Source: Cliona cf. orientalis (taxonomy: Eukaryota > Porifera > Demospongiae > Clionaida > Clionaidae). From it: 64,000 bases of DNA. The notes under the pieces are model-generated. The model was not told where the DNA came from. It did not search any database and was given only the letters and a program-made list of their open reading frames with translations. The stretch spans positions 7,998,001-8,062,000 of the forward strand of contig OZ005703.1 of the NCBI GenBank assembly GCA_963930775.1, given 5' to 3'. The position numbers and the translations under genes were made by a program. Shown piece after piece: positions 35,083 through 48,948 of this stretch (its first letter is position 1; the number at the start of each line of letters is the position of its first letter).

Positions 35083-38000
35083 ATGGCGCATGCTGATGAT
35101 TTCTGTCTGGGGCTACTGTTGCTGGTTTCATTGACTCCTAGAGCTCAACAAGGTAGCACTATACACTGATAGCAAGATGATCGATCCCTGGTTCTATAAT
35201 TATTATTTGCAATAATATTTTGATATCATGATGCCTATAGTTGGTGTCTATCTCAAGGTTCAAGGAGTGAAAGTACCCAACAATAGTCTGGTGGATGTTG
35301 GTGATATCCTTTATCGCACAATTCGTGAACCAGAGTTAGAAGATCCCTCCAACAACAATGCCACACTTCATAATGCAGCATTGCTGTGTGTGACTGACCT
35401 AGTAGAGTGTTGTGAGTCACCTCGTCGTGGTGATTGGTTTTATCCCAATGGGAGCAGAGTTGAGTTTGATGGAAACCCTGATAACGCAGTATTTCGAGCA
35501 AATCGAGGTCAAAAAGAAATGAGAAATGGGCGACAATTTTATGGCTCAGTTCGTCTGTGGCGCAGATATAGTCCAACACAAAGAGGTCGCTTCCGCTGCG
35601 AGATACCCAGTGCTGCTGATTCTAATGTTAACCAGACACTCTATATTAACGTTTGTGAGTTTTATTTCACTTGATATGTTATAGCTAATCATGATTTTAT
35701 TGAGTACCTTACTCCAGTGGATTTTGGATTCTGTCATAATATTGACCCAGTGATCTTCTCTCCCTCCACTGGCTCCACTATCACTACTGCTGGGCAGAGA
35801 GACTACTCACTGAACTGCTCAACAACTCTTTTTAATGCCAATCGCCTAAGTGTACTCTCTGATGTACCTCCACCAAACTTTCAGTGGTCCTTTGATGGCA
35901 GTACCTCACTTCCCTCTGGTGTGACTGCTATGCCAACTGTAATGAGCAGCATCAACTCCACTAGCGAGACCTACACCAGTACTCTGCAGTTTAGCTCTCC
36001 ACTGAGTCAGGTTTATGCAGGGATGTACACATGTCGACTTGCACCTGGAAGACTGGAGAACAGTGTTATGATTACAGTGAATGGTATGATAAGACTAGTA
36101 GCACACATCTGTTAATGGTATATATTCTTAATAGTTCCACCCATCAATATCATGGTGACTGCTAATCTCAACACCCCCCTAATGGCGGGACAAACTGGAA
36201 ACACTCTGACTTGTGATGTTTCTGGAGCTAGTAAACTTAACCCAGTGATAATTTGGATTAAGAATGGAAGCACTCTGCGGACACAAGTTGACAATTCAAC
36301 AACTCTATCCCTCACTCCACTTAACTTGTCACATGCTGGAAACTACACATGCAGTATCACCTCAACCTTACTGGACCATCCAGTGATGGCTGCTAACAGT
36401 CAAATGGTGGTCATTCAAAGTGAGTACAGTTAGTACAGCATAAGTATAATAATTATTCTAGTCTTATCGCTAGGCCTTTCCAGCTAAACTTAGAAACTTT
36501 AAGCTGGGGGGAGGGGTGGGGCCCTAGGGATGTGGCTAGAATTTAACAAATTGAAATACATAATATATTAATTTCATACGCTAGAATTTATTAATAATAT
36601 CGTATAATACAGTCCCGGATCCACAATCCGTCATTGTCACTAGCAGCCTTGGTACCATGGTTCCTAATGCATCTGATGTTACTCTGACCTGTTCTGTGCA
36701 AATGGGTGAAAATGTACTTCCAGCTCATCTTGAGTCACTCATGATGGTGAATGCTTCAATCACCAAGCCGGATGGGACTGTACTGGTCCTATCTAACCCA
36801 GAGATAGAAGGAACAGCCTACAAGTTAACCACTCGAATAAAATCCTTTGATGACGATGATGTTGGAAATTACACCTGCAATGCTACAGTCAGGCCACTAC
36901 CTGCAGTTTACCTCATTGGAATGGGTCAATTTGTGTCTAGTCCTTTAAAAATTGTAATAGGTATGTAAAAATTTGAAATCTTGCCCTATTCTACGTATGT
37001 GTGTATGTTTTATAATAGCATTCCCTACTACCCCTCCTCCTCCTATTCAACCATCCCTCAATCCAAGTGATAGGACTGATAGTAGCAGTGACAGCAATTC
37101 AGGTGCCATTGCAGGAGGTGTGATCGTTGTCATCATAGCACTAGCTGCAGTGGGAGCCACGGCTATTATAATCTTGATATTCATGTAAGTTTCATCACTG
37201 TAATAACAGAGACTAGTTCATATTAATATATCTGGCCTACTGGCACAGGAGAAGGAGGACGCACTCAACAGGGACTTATGAACAAACAGCAGCACCAAGT
37301 GTAAATAAATGGCCTCCTGTTTCTGTTGCGTACAGCAAACGCTACAAACAGGATGACATTGAGTACATTGGATTGGGAAACAACAGCAGTAAGCACAGCT
37401 ATATTCATATGATTAGAAACAGCCCTAGATTTAAAAAATGTTATTTTAAGAACCACAGATCACAAAGTGTCCCTCTGATACAACCGTCATTGAGGGGGAG
37501 GGAGTGTACTTTAGGATCAAGGTGAGTGGAGAGCCACAGCCAACAGTGACCTGGTACCATGATGGGGAGCCAGTCAGAGCAGACTATGCCCGTGAGATTG
37601 AGTCAGACGGGAGCCTGACCATTCCCTCCACGGAGCTGAAACACTCTGGAGTCTACAAGGCAGTGGCTGTGAACATACATGGCTCTGAAGAGAGGGAAAT
37701 CAAGCTGATGGTTAATGAGGAGACAGGGGCTTCAACAGCCATTGCCGTTGGCGAGGTGGTGTTCTCCAGGCCCATTCCCATTCCTGAATTTGGAAAATAT
37801 GTTGCTGAGCTTCATTCTAACTCAAATCAACCTTTCAAAGATCTCTACCAGGTTAGGCTTCAAAAAGAATTTCCATTAGCTATAGATAGATATCAGTTAG
37901 CTTTTTGTTTATTTGTGATCTTTAGTTTACATTCCACCTACATGCATGCACCTCACTTATTCACAACCCCTTCACTATCACTCACAGGCTCTGGACACTG

Positions 38001-41000
38001 GAGAGGAAGGGCATAGTATTGAATACGCCACCAAACGTGGGACAAAACCACTCAACAGATTTGCAAATATTGTTGTTTGTAAGTGAAATTTATCAATATT
38101 TTGACCCACTTATATACTCTATGTACATTATACAATACTAGGCCTGGCCTTTAAGTCGTAATCATTGGGTACATTATTATTGTATGGATGGCACTTCTTG
38201 CAGATGATGACAATCGCATTGCTCTGAGGCCTCTGCCTGATGTCAGTGACTGTCAGAGAGACTACATCAACGCCTGCTATGTCGACGTACGTGAGTTTAT
38301 TGTTGATTTTCCATTAGCTACTCAAACAATCACAACTACTGTAGAATGAATTTTATAGCTTGTTTGTCTGTGTTCCCAAACTTACAGGGCTACTCTATTC
38401 CAAACAAGTTCATGGTCACCCAAGGTAAGCGGGCATGGACAATGTTATGTGATGAGCTATAGCTACATGGCCCCAATCCAAGTGATTGATAGAGATGGTA
38501 CAAAGGATAGTTTCTGAGATTCCACTCTTGCGGCAATGCCTGATAGAAAATTTGGTTCATGATGGGATTAGCAGACATTAAATTTTACCTTCATCCACCG
38601 ACTCGCATCATACCCTCCACAAGCACATGCCTGCACACACACACACACACACACACATGCATGCCGTGACACTGGCTGCACTGCAGCTGTGTGACTGTTT
38701 GTGCCACAATACGATATCAATGAATGTATTTTTCATTACAAAGCAATGAAGGTTGCTTTAAAGTTTCTTGTGTACAATAACAGAGAACTTTTGCTTAAAA
38801 TAACCCCATGCTTTCAGTTTGATCTTAAAGAAGTCCATAACACTGGTTGTGCACACATGCATAATGTGATGACAGCTAGAGATGGGTTCTCAAGTAAACT
38901 TTGCCATTTTTGTTCAAAAAGGCTCGTTTGCACAAAATTGCTATCATTTTTCACTAACATCAACAAGAAAATTGAATCAGCCAGCTCGATTACCAAACAA
39001 TGAATTACATGGAATTTAGATATTAAAATTGTGTGTAGCACTGTCACTAGAATATTATATTACAACAATAAAAACTTTTTTATCCACAGGTCCCCTGCCC
39101 AAGACAGTGGTGGATTTTTGGCGGCTAATTTGGCAGGAGCATCCCCCTACCATCGTCATGGTGACCAATGTGAAGGAGGGTAGTAAGATCAAGTGTCAGC
39201 AGTATTGGCCGGAGAGTGGGAAGAAAGATTTTGGACCTTTTCAAGTGACCATAACAGACCAGCAGATCTTTGCAGACTACACCATCAGAATTCTCTCTGT
39301 CAAAGTATGATAGCTAATTTTTAATAAAATTAATTGCTATCTTTAATTGGGTGTATAGTTTGGTTCAGAACGTTCCCACAAGGTGACTCAATACCACTTC
39401 ACTGCCTGGCCTGATCATGGAGTACCAGACTATGCCACATCCATCTTAGCCTTCCACAGGAGAGTGAAGGCTCAGCACCACCCCTCCAGGGGACCAATGG
39501 TAGTACACTGCAGGTGAGAAAGATAGCTAAACTTTACCATAATATGATTATGTTAATACCTTTTGGTTTTGTACACATGCAGTGCTGGTGTGGGTCGCAC
39601 AGGTACATTCATTGTGATTGATAACATCTTGGAGCAGATAGAGAAAGAGCAGGTGGTGGACATCCCAGGAGCCATCACCAAGGCCAGACAAAGAAGAATG
39701 AAAATGGTCCAAACTCATGTGAGTTCACCACTTTAAGTTCCCTGATCGATGCCATATCGTCATCAATCTCCACACATGCAGGATCAGTTCACATTCATCC
39801 ACGATGCTATCCTGGAGTCAGTCACCTGTGGAGACACTCAAATCTCAGCAACAAATTTGAGGACGAGAGTAGCTAAAATGAAGAGAAATGATAGCAAGAA
39901 TCAACCTCATGGATTCCAGTACCAATTAAAGGTAAGTAAATTTTGCATGGTAAGGGATCGTCACCTCGCATTTTTTTTCATTTTGCAGATTTTGGCGCAG
40001 GTTTCTCCTAACCCTAAGGAGATTCACTGTAGTGGGGCACTCAACTGCCCAGACAGAAACCGCAGCGACAAATATCTTCCTGGTGAGTTTCCATGGGTGT
40101 CTATGTTATAGCTAATATCATAAATTGGGCACTTGGAGTATAAATGGAACCTTATTTCGGTTTGGTCATTTTTTGAAAAATGCGCCTAAAGTTTTCATAT
40201 ATCTAGCTACCAGAGGGTTAATGATCTTGCCTTCAACTTTTGCATGGTGATAGTAGATGGAAGTAGAAAGTTTATTGTGGTGTAGTTGTCACAGTAACGG
40301 GATCACATGACCGATCACATGGCCCTGATGTTACATACCCTGTGCGTGCCTTTCAAGGTGAAGCTGATTGCCCTGCAGTCCTAGAAAGAGGCTAAATGAG
40401 TCATTTAAGGATGCAGATGAAGATATTTTAATGAAAAGAATCATTGTATATTGTTATGACCACTTGAGACAAGTTTACTGTACTTGTAGTGTACGTGACT
40501 ATGCAATATTTATGTACATCGTCTATAATAAATGTGAATAATCAGCCTGTCATTGGGTACTGGTACAACATATTAACTCAAACATCTGCCAGAAATTTCT
40601 ACTCCATATTGGAGTATATCTGTGTAGAAAAGTGGTTATTGACCAAATCAAAATAAGGTTCCATTTATACTCTAAGCGCCCAATAATAATAAATAATAAT
40701 TATGTTGCTCTTTTCAGCGGATCGTTGGAGGGTTATTCTAAAAGGAGAACAGCCTGACTACATACATGCAGTCAATATCAATGTGAGCTTAGAAATGATA
40801 TCTATGAACCGTAATGCAATAACTTAATGGATAAAGCTCTAAAATTGCAGTTGTGTATTTGCCCACTAGCTACACTAAATTTGGAATTTCCTATTGAGTT
40901 TTTGTATCAATGCAGGGCTACAAGCACAAGAGAGCATTCATAGTTGCAGAAGGTCAACAGTGAGAAACTTTTGGAAGATGATTTACGAGCGCAACTGTGC

Positions 41001-41765
41001 CGTGGTGGTGATGACATCATCCTTAGTTGAGGGAGGGCAGGAGGCCAGTGCTCAGTACTGGCCTGACAGTGGAATAGCTCATTATGGAGAATTCGCTGTG
41101 GACCTACTGGGAGAAGAGAAACTGCAGGGATTTGTGATTAGGCATCTCAGTGTCATGGATACAAAGGTAATAATAATATTATGCTGATACTATCACATGA
41201 TTGACTATACACCATGTTAATAGCACTTCTATATTTAACGACCTTTACCAAATTGCATACCACATCATGGAATCAATATCTCTACCCCCCTCTCATTCTT
41301 TCTTGCAGACTCAGAAAGCTCACAAAGTTACTCAGTTCCACATCACATGCTGGAGGCCTGATGGTCATTGCTCCAACCTGAAGAGTGTCACTGATGTGAT
41401 TGAGGAGATGACCAAGGTCCAGATAAGATCAGGCAACAAACCCATTGTTGTCCACTGCAGTGATACAGTGACTCGCAGTGGAATGTTCTGTGCCATTGCC
41501 ACCACCATTGAGAGATGCAAGACAGAGGGAGTGGTGGATGTGTTCCAGGTCGTCAAGGCTCTACGAGTACAGAAACCAGGGGCTGTCCCCACTGTGGTGA
41601 GTGAACACATACACACACCTAAATTATCCGGGTTTTTTATGGGGGGATTATGTGAACTTTACCTTATTCCTCTTTATGCAGGAAAACTACAAGCACATTT
41701 TTGACATGATTTTGGTGTATCTGGAGTCTTTTGATACCTATGCCAACTTCCAGAACATTCAATAA
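35083..41765 (+). CDS. Receptor tyrosine phosphatase paralog 6 (frameshift in D2)
   Basis: Near-identical twin of gene 1. Exons: 35083-35152, 35241-35654, 35718-36083, 36135-36419, 36613-36960, 37019-37184, 37249-37388, 37451-37851, 37988-38078, 38204-38286, 38388-38424, 39090-39304, 39359-39513, 39583-39718, 39782-39931, 39989-40082, 40718-40782, 40916-41166, 41309-41596, 41682-41765. Ectodomain, TM, IEYIGL, Cys-free I-set and D1 ([17 protein letters not shown]) are intact; the exon 14 stop of gene 1 is absent. Exon 18 is 251 bases instead of 261: ten bases between two 'gtc' repeats near 40955 are missing, shifting the frame early in D2. The predicted protein is therefore a receptor with active D1 and no normal D2. 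Exon 4 has one codon more than gene 1 and a cluster of substitutions resembling gene 3. Confidence 0.84.
38635..38657. repeat. (AC)n microsatellite in intron 11 of gene 6
   Basis: About 11 AC units at the position where gene 1 has 25. Confidence 0.95.
40125..40683. mobile_element. MITE-like element A in intron 16 of gene 6
   Basis: Second copy of the element described at 5762-6324, with the same inverted ends and the same insertion point. It was carried by duplication, not by a new insertion. Confidence 0.75.
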
Positions 41766-41818
41766 TAATTAATGTAGCTAGCTATGTGACCCTCCCCAAA
41801 AATGTAACACTTATTGAC

Positions 41819-42243
41819 GTAGACTCTGGTTAATAAGCGCATGCGCCTATAGCGGTAAGCGGAATGACAGTATGCGCTTAATAAAGGATATGCGCTTATA
41901 TGGCACATAACCACGGCCACAAACGTTTGGGCACGTGATGGATGCGAGGCCCGCTAGCACTAGCGCTCGCTCGATCGAGCACGTTAGCGTCTACAGTTGC
42001 CGCTGAAGATGACGAGTGCTGGCGATTTGTCGATCTTCTTGCATGATAACGTTATTCGTGGCCATCATTTTCCAAAGATACCTGACTCCAAATACTTTCC
42101 AGCCGGTCAAGGTCAGGTTCATAGAACGCCACGCCTATTAAGCGCATGCGCTTAATAAACAATGCTTATAAGAAGAGGGCATGCGCTTAATAAATAATGT
42201 GCGCTTATTAAATAGCGAGGTACGCTTAATAACCAGAGTTTAC
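41819..42243. mobile_element. MITE-like element B between genes 6 and 7
   Basis: Duplicate of 7470-7903 with the same inverted ends and internal GCGCTTAATAA subrepeats, and a few small deletions. Confidence 0.65.
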
Positions 42244-42399
42244 GGTAATTATGAATAATTTGTGGACTATTAATGCTACTGTGTAGCCATTATAAGTCAT
42301 CATAGGCTACACCCTACCGTATTATCACTCATAACCATATTATATAGAAAATACGTATAATATTATACTGGGGATACACGTATGGTTGCCGGCAGGAAT

Positions 42400-42412
42400 A
42401 ACGACCTTTACC
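42400..42412 (+). promoter_or_regulatory. ACGACC(T/A)TTACC promoter box of gene 7
   Basis: AACGACCTTTACC about 78 bp upstream of the start codon, identical in placement to gene 2. Confidence 0.4.
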
Positions 42413-42489
42413 GATTAGATGATTATTTGAGAATTTGCACGGTACATAAATACGAGTGAATACTCAGTTATATTATTATAGGTTGCAAG

Positions 42490-45400
42490 ATGGTACCGGT
42501 GCTTTCTGGTTGTAACTACAACAGCCTCTTCTCTCTGGGGCTATTATTACTAGCTGCTCCATTAGTTATTGGAGGACAGCAACATGAGCAAGGTAACCAT
42601 AGCCATGTAATATTATAGCTACTAGCCGCGGTATCAGTGTATTATCTGAGTTTTCAGGGTAATTATTTGTACTGGTCTGGTACATTATGAGCAAAACGTA
42701 TCCAGACCTCTTTCAGAATCAAACATTATATTACTGATGATTGTGCACACATGAATCATGGCATTATTCAGTTGGTGTCTCTCTCAAGGTTCAAGGAGTG
42801 AGAGTACCCAATAACAGTCTGGTGGATTTTGGTGACCTCCTCTATCGCATAAACTATGAACCAGATCCCTCAAACAACAATACAATGCTTCATAATGAAT
42901 CATTGCTGTGTGTGACTGACCTAGTAGAGTGTTGTGAGTCACCCCAGCCTCGTGGTGATTGGTACTATCCTAATAGGAGCAGAGTTGAGTTTGATGGAAA
43001 CCCTGCTAACAGAGTATTTCGGGCAAACCGAGGTCAAAACGAAGTCAGAAATGGACGACAATTTTATGGTTCAGTCCGTCTGTGGCGTAGATTTACTCCA
43101 ACAGAAAGAGGCCATTTCCGCTGTGAGATACCTAGTGCTGCTAATCCTAATGTTAACCAAACCCTCTATGCTAATATTTGTGAGTTTATCATTGATAATA
43201 GTGCATGTATGGTATCACAAATTATGAAGAATAATTTCCACAGTGGATTTTGGGAAACGTCTTGATCCAGTGACCATCTCTCCCTCCGCTGGCTCCACTA
43301 CCACTACTGCTGGGGAGAGAGACTACTCACTGACATGCTCAGTAACTCTCTTTCAACTCAGTCGTATAATCTCTCGGTCTGATGTACCTTCACCAAACTT
43401 TCAGTGGTTGTTTGATGGCAGTACCTCACTTCCCTCTGGTGTGACTGCTATGCCAACTGTCATGAGCAGCATGAACGAGACTAGCGAGACCTACACCAGT
43501 ACTCTGCAGTTTAACTCTCCACTGAGTCAGTCTCTGCATGCAGGGATGTATACATGTCGACTTGGCCCTGGAAGACTTATTAACAGTGCTATGGTGACTG
43601 TGGATGGTATGATAAGAATAGCAGCATACACAAATTCTCAGTAGCTAATGATATAATTATAGCTATAGATCTAATAATATTATTATGACAGTATAATATT
43701 TTCAATAGTTCCACCCATCAGAGTCATGGTAACTGCTAATCTCAATACCCCCCTGATGGTGGGACAAACTGACAACACTCTGACTTGTGATGTTTCTGGA
43801 GCTAGTAAACTTAGGCCAATGATAATTTGGACTAAGAATGGAAGGACTCAGACAGAGGTTGATAATTCAACAACTCTACCCTTCACTCCACTTAGCTTGT
43901 CTCATGCTGGAAACTACACATGCAGTATCACCTCAACCTTACTGAATCGTCCAGTGATGGCTACTAACAGCCGAATGGTGGTCATTCAAAGTGAGTACAG
44001 CTAGTACAGCATGCATGAGTATAATAACACAGTCTTGTCGCTAGGCCTTCGCAGTTAAAATTGGAAACTTTAAGTGGGGAGGGTCTGGGGACGAGGCTAG
44101 AATTTATTAATAATATCGTATAATACACTATTCCTATAGTTCCAGATCCACAATCCGTCATTGTCACTAGCAGCCTTGGTACAATGGTTCATATTGGATC
44201 AGATGTTACTCTGACCTGTTCTGTGCAAATGTGTGAAAATATACCTTCAGCCCATCTTGAGTCACTCATGATGGTGAATGCTTCAATCACTAAGCCAGAT
44301 GGGACTGTAGTGGTTCTATCTAACCCAGAGATAGAGGGAACAGCCTACAAGTTAACCACTCGAATAGAATCCTTTGGAGACGATGATGTTGGAAACTACA
44401 CCTGCAACGTTACAGTTGAGCCACTACCTTCTGCAATTTACCTCACTGGGATGGGTCAACTTGTGTCTAGTCCTCTCGAAATAGTAATAGGTAAGTGAAA
44501 AACTGAAACCTTGCCCTATTCTACACCATACTCTCTTCCCCACCCCTCAATCCAGGTGACAGTGATGGAAGCAATTCAGGTGCCATTGCAGGAGGTGTGA
44601 TCGTTGTCATCATAGCGCTAGCTGCAGTGGGAGCCACGGCTATTGTAACCTTAATATTCATGTAAGTTTCATCACTGTATCAACAGAGACTACTTCATAT
44701 TAATTATATCTGGTCTACTGGTATATACAGGAGAAGGAGGAGGTTAACAGCATCCGGTTACAAACAAGCAGCTGCAAAGAAACACCCTCCAGTCCCTGCT
44801 GTTTATAGTGGCAAACGGCTCAAGCAGGATGATATAGTGTATATTGGATTGGACAATAATAGCAGTAAGTAGCATACTTACAAATAACCCTGGATTAGGA
44901 ATGTTAATTTATAGAGCCACAGATCACAAAGTTTCCCTCGAATACAACTGTGATTGAGGGGGAGGGAGTATACTTTAGGATCAAGGTGAGTGGAGAGCCA
45001 CAGCCAACAGTGACCTGGTACCACGATGGGGAGCCAGTCAGAGCAGACTATGCCCGTGAGATTGAGTCAGACGGGAGCCTGACCATTCCCTCCACGGAGC
45101 TGAAACACTCTGGAGTCTACAAGGCAGTGGCTGCCAACTCACACGGCTCTGAAGAGAGGGAAATCAAGCTGATGGTTAATGAGGAGACAGGGGCTTCAAC
45201 AGCCAGTGCCATTGGCGAAGTGGTGTTCTCCAGGCCCATTCCCATTCCTGAATTTGGTAAATATGTTGCTGAGCTTCATTCTAACTCAAATCAACCTTTC
45301 AAAGATCTCTACCAGGTTGGCCTTCATGAATTTCCATTAGATATCAGTTAGCTACTTGTTTATTTACGATCTTTAGTTTTCATTCCACCTACATGCATGC

Positions 45401-48400
45401 ACCTCACTTATTCACAACACCTTCGCTATCACATACAGGCTCTGGATACTGGAGAGGAAGGGCATAGTATTGAATATGCCACCAAATGCGGGACAAAACC
45501 ACTCAACAGATTTGCAAATATTGTTGTTTGTAAGTGAAATTTAGTAAGTATTTTGACCGAATATAAGATATTCAATATTATTATACCTGGCCTTTAAGCT
45601 TAAGTATTGATAATAATAATTATTATTGAGTACACTATTATGGATGATACTTTTCCTGCAGATGATGACAATCGCATTGCTCTGAAGCCTCTGCCTGATG
45701 TCAGTGACTGTCAGAGAGACTACATCAACGCATGCTATGTCGATGTACGTGAGTTTATTGTTGATTTTTCATTAGCTACTCAAACAATTATACCTACTAT
45801 ATATTATTATTTTTTTTTTGTGTTCCCAAACTTACAGGGCTACTCTATTCCAAACAAGTTTATGCTCACCCAAGGTAAGCAGGCATGGACAGTGTCATGT
45901 GATGAGTGTAGCTACATGAACCCTGATTGACAGAGATGGTACAAAGGATATATTCTGAGATTCCACTCCAAAATTTGGTTTATGATGGGATTAAATTTTA
46001 CCTTCACCCACTGCATGACTCGCATCATACCCTCCACACGCACATGCCTGCCATACGTGATGCTGCATTGCAGCTGTGACTGTTTGTGCCACAATACAAT
46101 GTATTTTTCATTACAAAGCAATGAAGGTTGCTTTAAAGTTTCTTGTATACAATAACAGAGAACTTTCGCTTAAAATAACCCCATGCTTTCAGTTTGATCT
46201 TCAAGAAGTCTATAGCACTGGCTGTGCACACATTCATAATGTGATGACAGCTAGAGATGGGTTCTCAAGTAAACTTTGCCATTTTTGTTCAAAAAGGCTC
46301 GTTTGCACAAAATTGCTATCATTTTTCACTAAAATCAACAAGAAAATTGAATCAGCCAGCTCGATTATCAAACAATGAATTACATGGAATTCAGATATCA
46401 AAATCATGTAGCACTGTCGCTAGAAGATCAAATAATATCGCAATGATAAAAATTTTTGTCCACAGGTCCCCTGCCCAAGACAGTGGTGGATTTTTGGCGG
46501 CTAATTTGGCAGGAGCGTCCCCCTACCATCGTCATGGTGACCAATGTGAAGGAGGGTAGTAAGATCAAGTGTCAGCAATATTGGCCGGAGAGTGGGAAGA
46601 AAGATTTTGGACCTTTTCAAGTGACGATAACAGACCAGCAGATCTTCGCAGACTACACCATTAGAATCCTCTCTGTCAAAGTATGATAGCTAATTTTTAA
46701 GAAACTATTTTTAGAAGCTATCTCTTATTGGGTGTATAGTTTGGTTCAGAACGTTCCCACAAGGTGACTCAATACCACTTCACTGCCTGGCCTGATCATG
46801 GAGTACCAGACTATGCCACATCCATCTTAGCCTTCCACAGGAGAGTGAAGGCTCAGCACCACCCCTCCAGGGGACCAATGGTAGTACACTGCAGGTGAGA
46901 AAGATAGCTAAACCATATCAAGCGTAATATTATGTTAACACCTTTTAATTTTGTGTTTTGTACACATGAAGTGCTGGTGTGGGTCGCACAGGTACATTCA
47001 TTGTGATTGACAACATCTTGGAGCAGATAGAGAAAGAGCAGGTGGTGGACATCCCAGGAGCCATCACCAAGGCCAGACAAAGAAGAATGAAAATGGTCCA
47101 AACTCATGTGAGTTCACCACTTTAAGTTCCCTGATCAATGCCATTACCATTATCAATCTCCATACATGCAGGATCAATTCACATTCATCCATGATGCTAT
47201 CCTGGAGTCAGTCACCTGTGGAGACACTCAAATCTCAGCAACAAATTTGAGGACGAGAATAGCTAAAATGAAAAGGAATGATAACAAGAATCAACCTCAT
47301 GGATTCCAGTACCAATTCAAGGTATGTAGATTTTGCATGGTAAGGGGTCGTTACCCTCTCATTTTTTCTCTCTGCAGATTTTGGAGCAGGTTTCTCCCAA
47401 CCCTGAGGAGATTCACTGTAGTGGGGCACTCAACTGCTCGAACAGAAACCGCAGTGACAAATATCTTCCTGGTGAGTTTCAATTGTGAGCTGGGATGTCT
47501 GTGCAATATCATGGTAGCTAGCTATATTAAATCATATCTTGCTCTTTTCAGCGGATCGTTGGAGAGTTGTTCTAAAAGGAGAACAGCCAGACTACATACA
47601 TGCAGTCAACATCAATGTGAGCTTAGAAATGATATCTCTGAACCGTATATAAAGTTCTGAAATCGCTTGTGTATTCACACTAAATTTGGAATTTCCCATT
47701 GGATTTTTTTATGCAGGGCTACAAACACAAGAGAGCATTCATAGTTGCAGAAGGTCCAATGAAGTCAACAGTGAGAAATTTTTGGAAGATGATTTACGAG
47801 CGCAACTCTGCCGTGGTGGTGATGACATCATCCTTAGTTGAGGGAGGGCAGGAGGCCAGCGCTCAGTACTGGCCTGACAGTGGAATAGCTCATTATGGAG
47901 AGTTCGCTGTGGACCTACTGGGAGAAGAGAAACTGCAGGGATTTATGATTAGGAATCTCAGTGTCATGGATACAAAGGTATGCTAAAAGCATCACATGAT
48001 TGAGTTTACATCATACTGTAGCACTTCTACATTTAACGACCTTTACCAAATTTCACACCATGTCATGGAATCAACATTTCTCTCCCCTCTCGTTCTTTCT
48101 TGCAGACTCAGAAAGCTCACAAAGTAACTCAGTTCCACATCATATGCTGGAGGCCTGATGGTCATTGCTCCAACCTGAAGAGTGTCACTGATGTGATTGA
48201 GGAGATGACCAAGGTCCAGATAAGATCAGGCAACAAACCCATTGTTGTCCACTGCAGTGATACAGTGACTCGCAGTGGAATGTTCTGTGCCATTGCCACC
48301 ACCATTGAGAGATGCAAGACAGAGGGAGTGGTGGATGTGTTCCAGGTCGTCAAGGCTCTGCGAGTACAGAAACCAGGGGCTGTCCCCACTGTGGTGAGTA

Positions 48401-48565
48401 GACACATAATAATTATTATGCATTATTTTTATTAGATTATGTGGGGGAATTTATGTTAAATTTTCCTTGTTCCCCCTCATGCAGGAAAACTACAAGCACA
48501 CTTTTGACACAATTTTGGTGTATCTGGAGTCTTTTGATACCTACGCCAATTTCCAGAACATCTAA
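42490..48565 (+). CDS. Receptor tyrosine phosphatase paralog 7 (complete)
   Basis: Complete RPTP of about 1267 residues. Exons: 42490-42592, 42772-43179, 43244-43606, 43709-43990, 44140-44490, 44556-44661, 44731-44864, 44915-45315, 45439-45529, 45662-45744, 45838-45874, 46466-46680, 46740-46894, 46972-47107, 47172-47321, 47378-47471, 47552-47616, 47717-47977, 48106-48393, 48485-48565. Exons 1-4 are nearly identical to gene 2; from mid exon 5 the two diverge ([20 protein letters not shown]). The juxtamembrane exon is four codons shorter than in gene 2 and carries IVYIGL, an ITIM-like match. D1 has WPDHGVP and [11 protein letters not shown]2 has [10 protein letters not shown]. The acceptor before exon 14 is 'catgaag' instead of 'catgcag', still AG. 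Exon 9 has Cys in place of the Arg found in most copies (ATKCGTK). No frame break was seen. Confidence 0.87.
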
Positions 48566-48948
48566 TTTAATATTATGTGACCCTCTCCCCTACCTTTTTA
48601 ATTAATTAGTATGTTTACAGTGTGGTTTAATTCTTTAGTTAATGTGTATAAATATATCTAGTTTTAATTATAGCTTGTGGAATTTATTGCTGCTAATGGT
48701 GTGATGTCCAATAGACGGCTGGTGACGACCATTACCTAACGAAATGTGCGCAGGGAATTGCGCATGCGCATTAAATACTCGAGATGTTAATACTCAACAG
48801 TTCACTGTTTACCAGAAATATTTAGCACGATTAAAAAATTCAAGTTACATAAAACGTATAGTACGTATAACGCGGACCCAGAAATTCCTGGAGAAATCCA
48901 GTGTGCAACCTAGTTTATTTTAGCCAATCATCGCAGTAGTGCTGTGAG
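48566..48948 (+). other. Spacer between genes 7 and 8
   Basis: No gene is seen. It opens with the shared 3' flank block and ends with the gene 8 promoter region and a CCAAT pentamer at about 48924. Confidence 0.6.
48724..48771 (+). promoter_or_regulatory. Two-part promoter module of gene 8
   Basis: GACGACCATTACC (48724-48736) and TTGCGCATGCGCAT (48758-48771), about 180 bp upstream of the start codon. The arrangement matches genes 3, 5 and 6. Confidence 0.5.

Larger units (their letters stand above)
41766..42489. other. Spacer between genes 6 and 7
   Basis: Duplicate of the gene 1-2 spacer. It holds element B and the AACGACCTTTACC box. No gene is seen. Confidence 0.7.
35044..44285 (+). repeat. 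Segmental duplication, right copy (gene 6 and 5' part of gene 7)
   Basis: Right-hand partner of 652-9939. It is nearly identical apart from small indels, a shorter (AC)n tract, substitution clusters in exons 4 and 5 of gene 6, and the exon 14/18 differences noted for genes 1 and 6. Confidence 0.85.
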
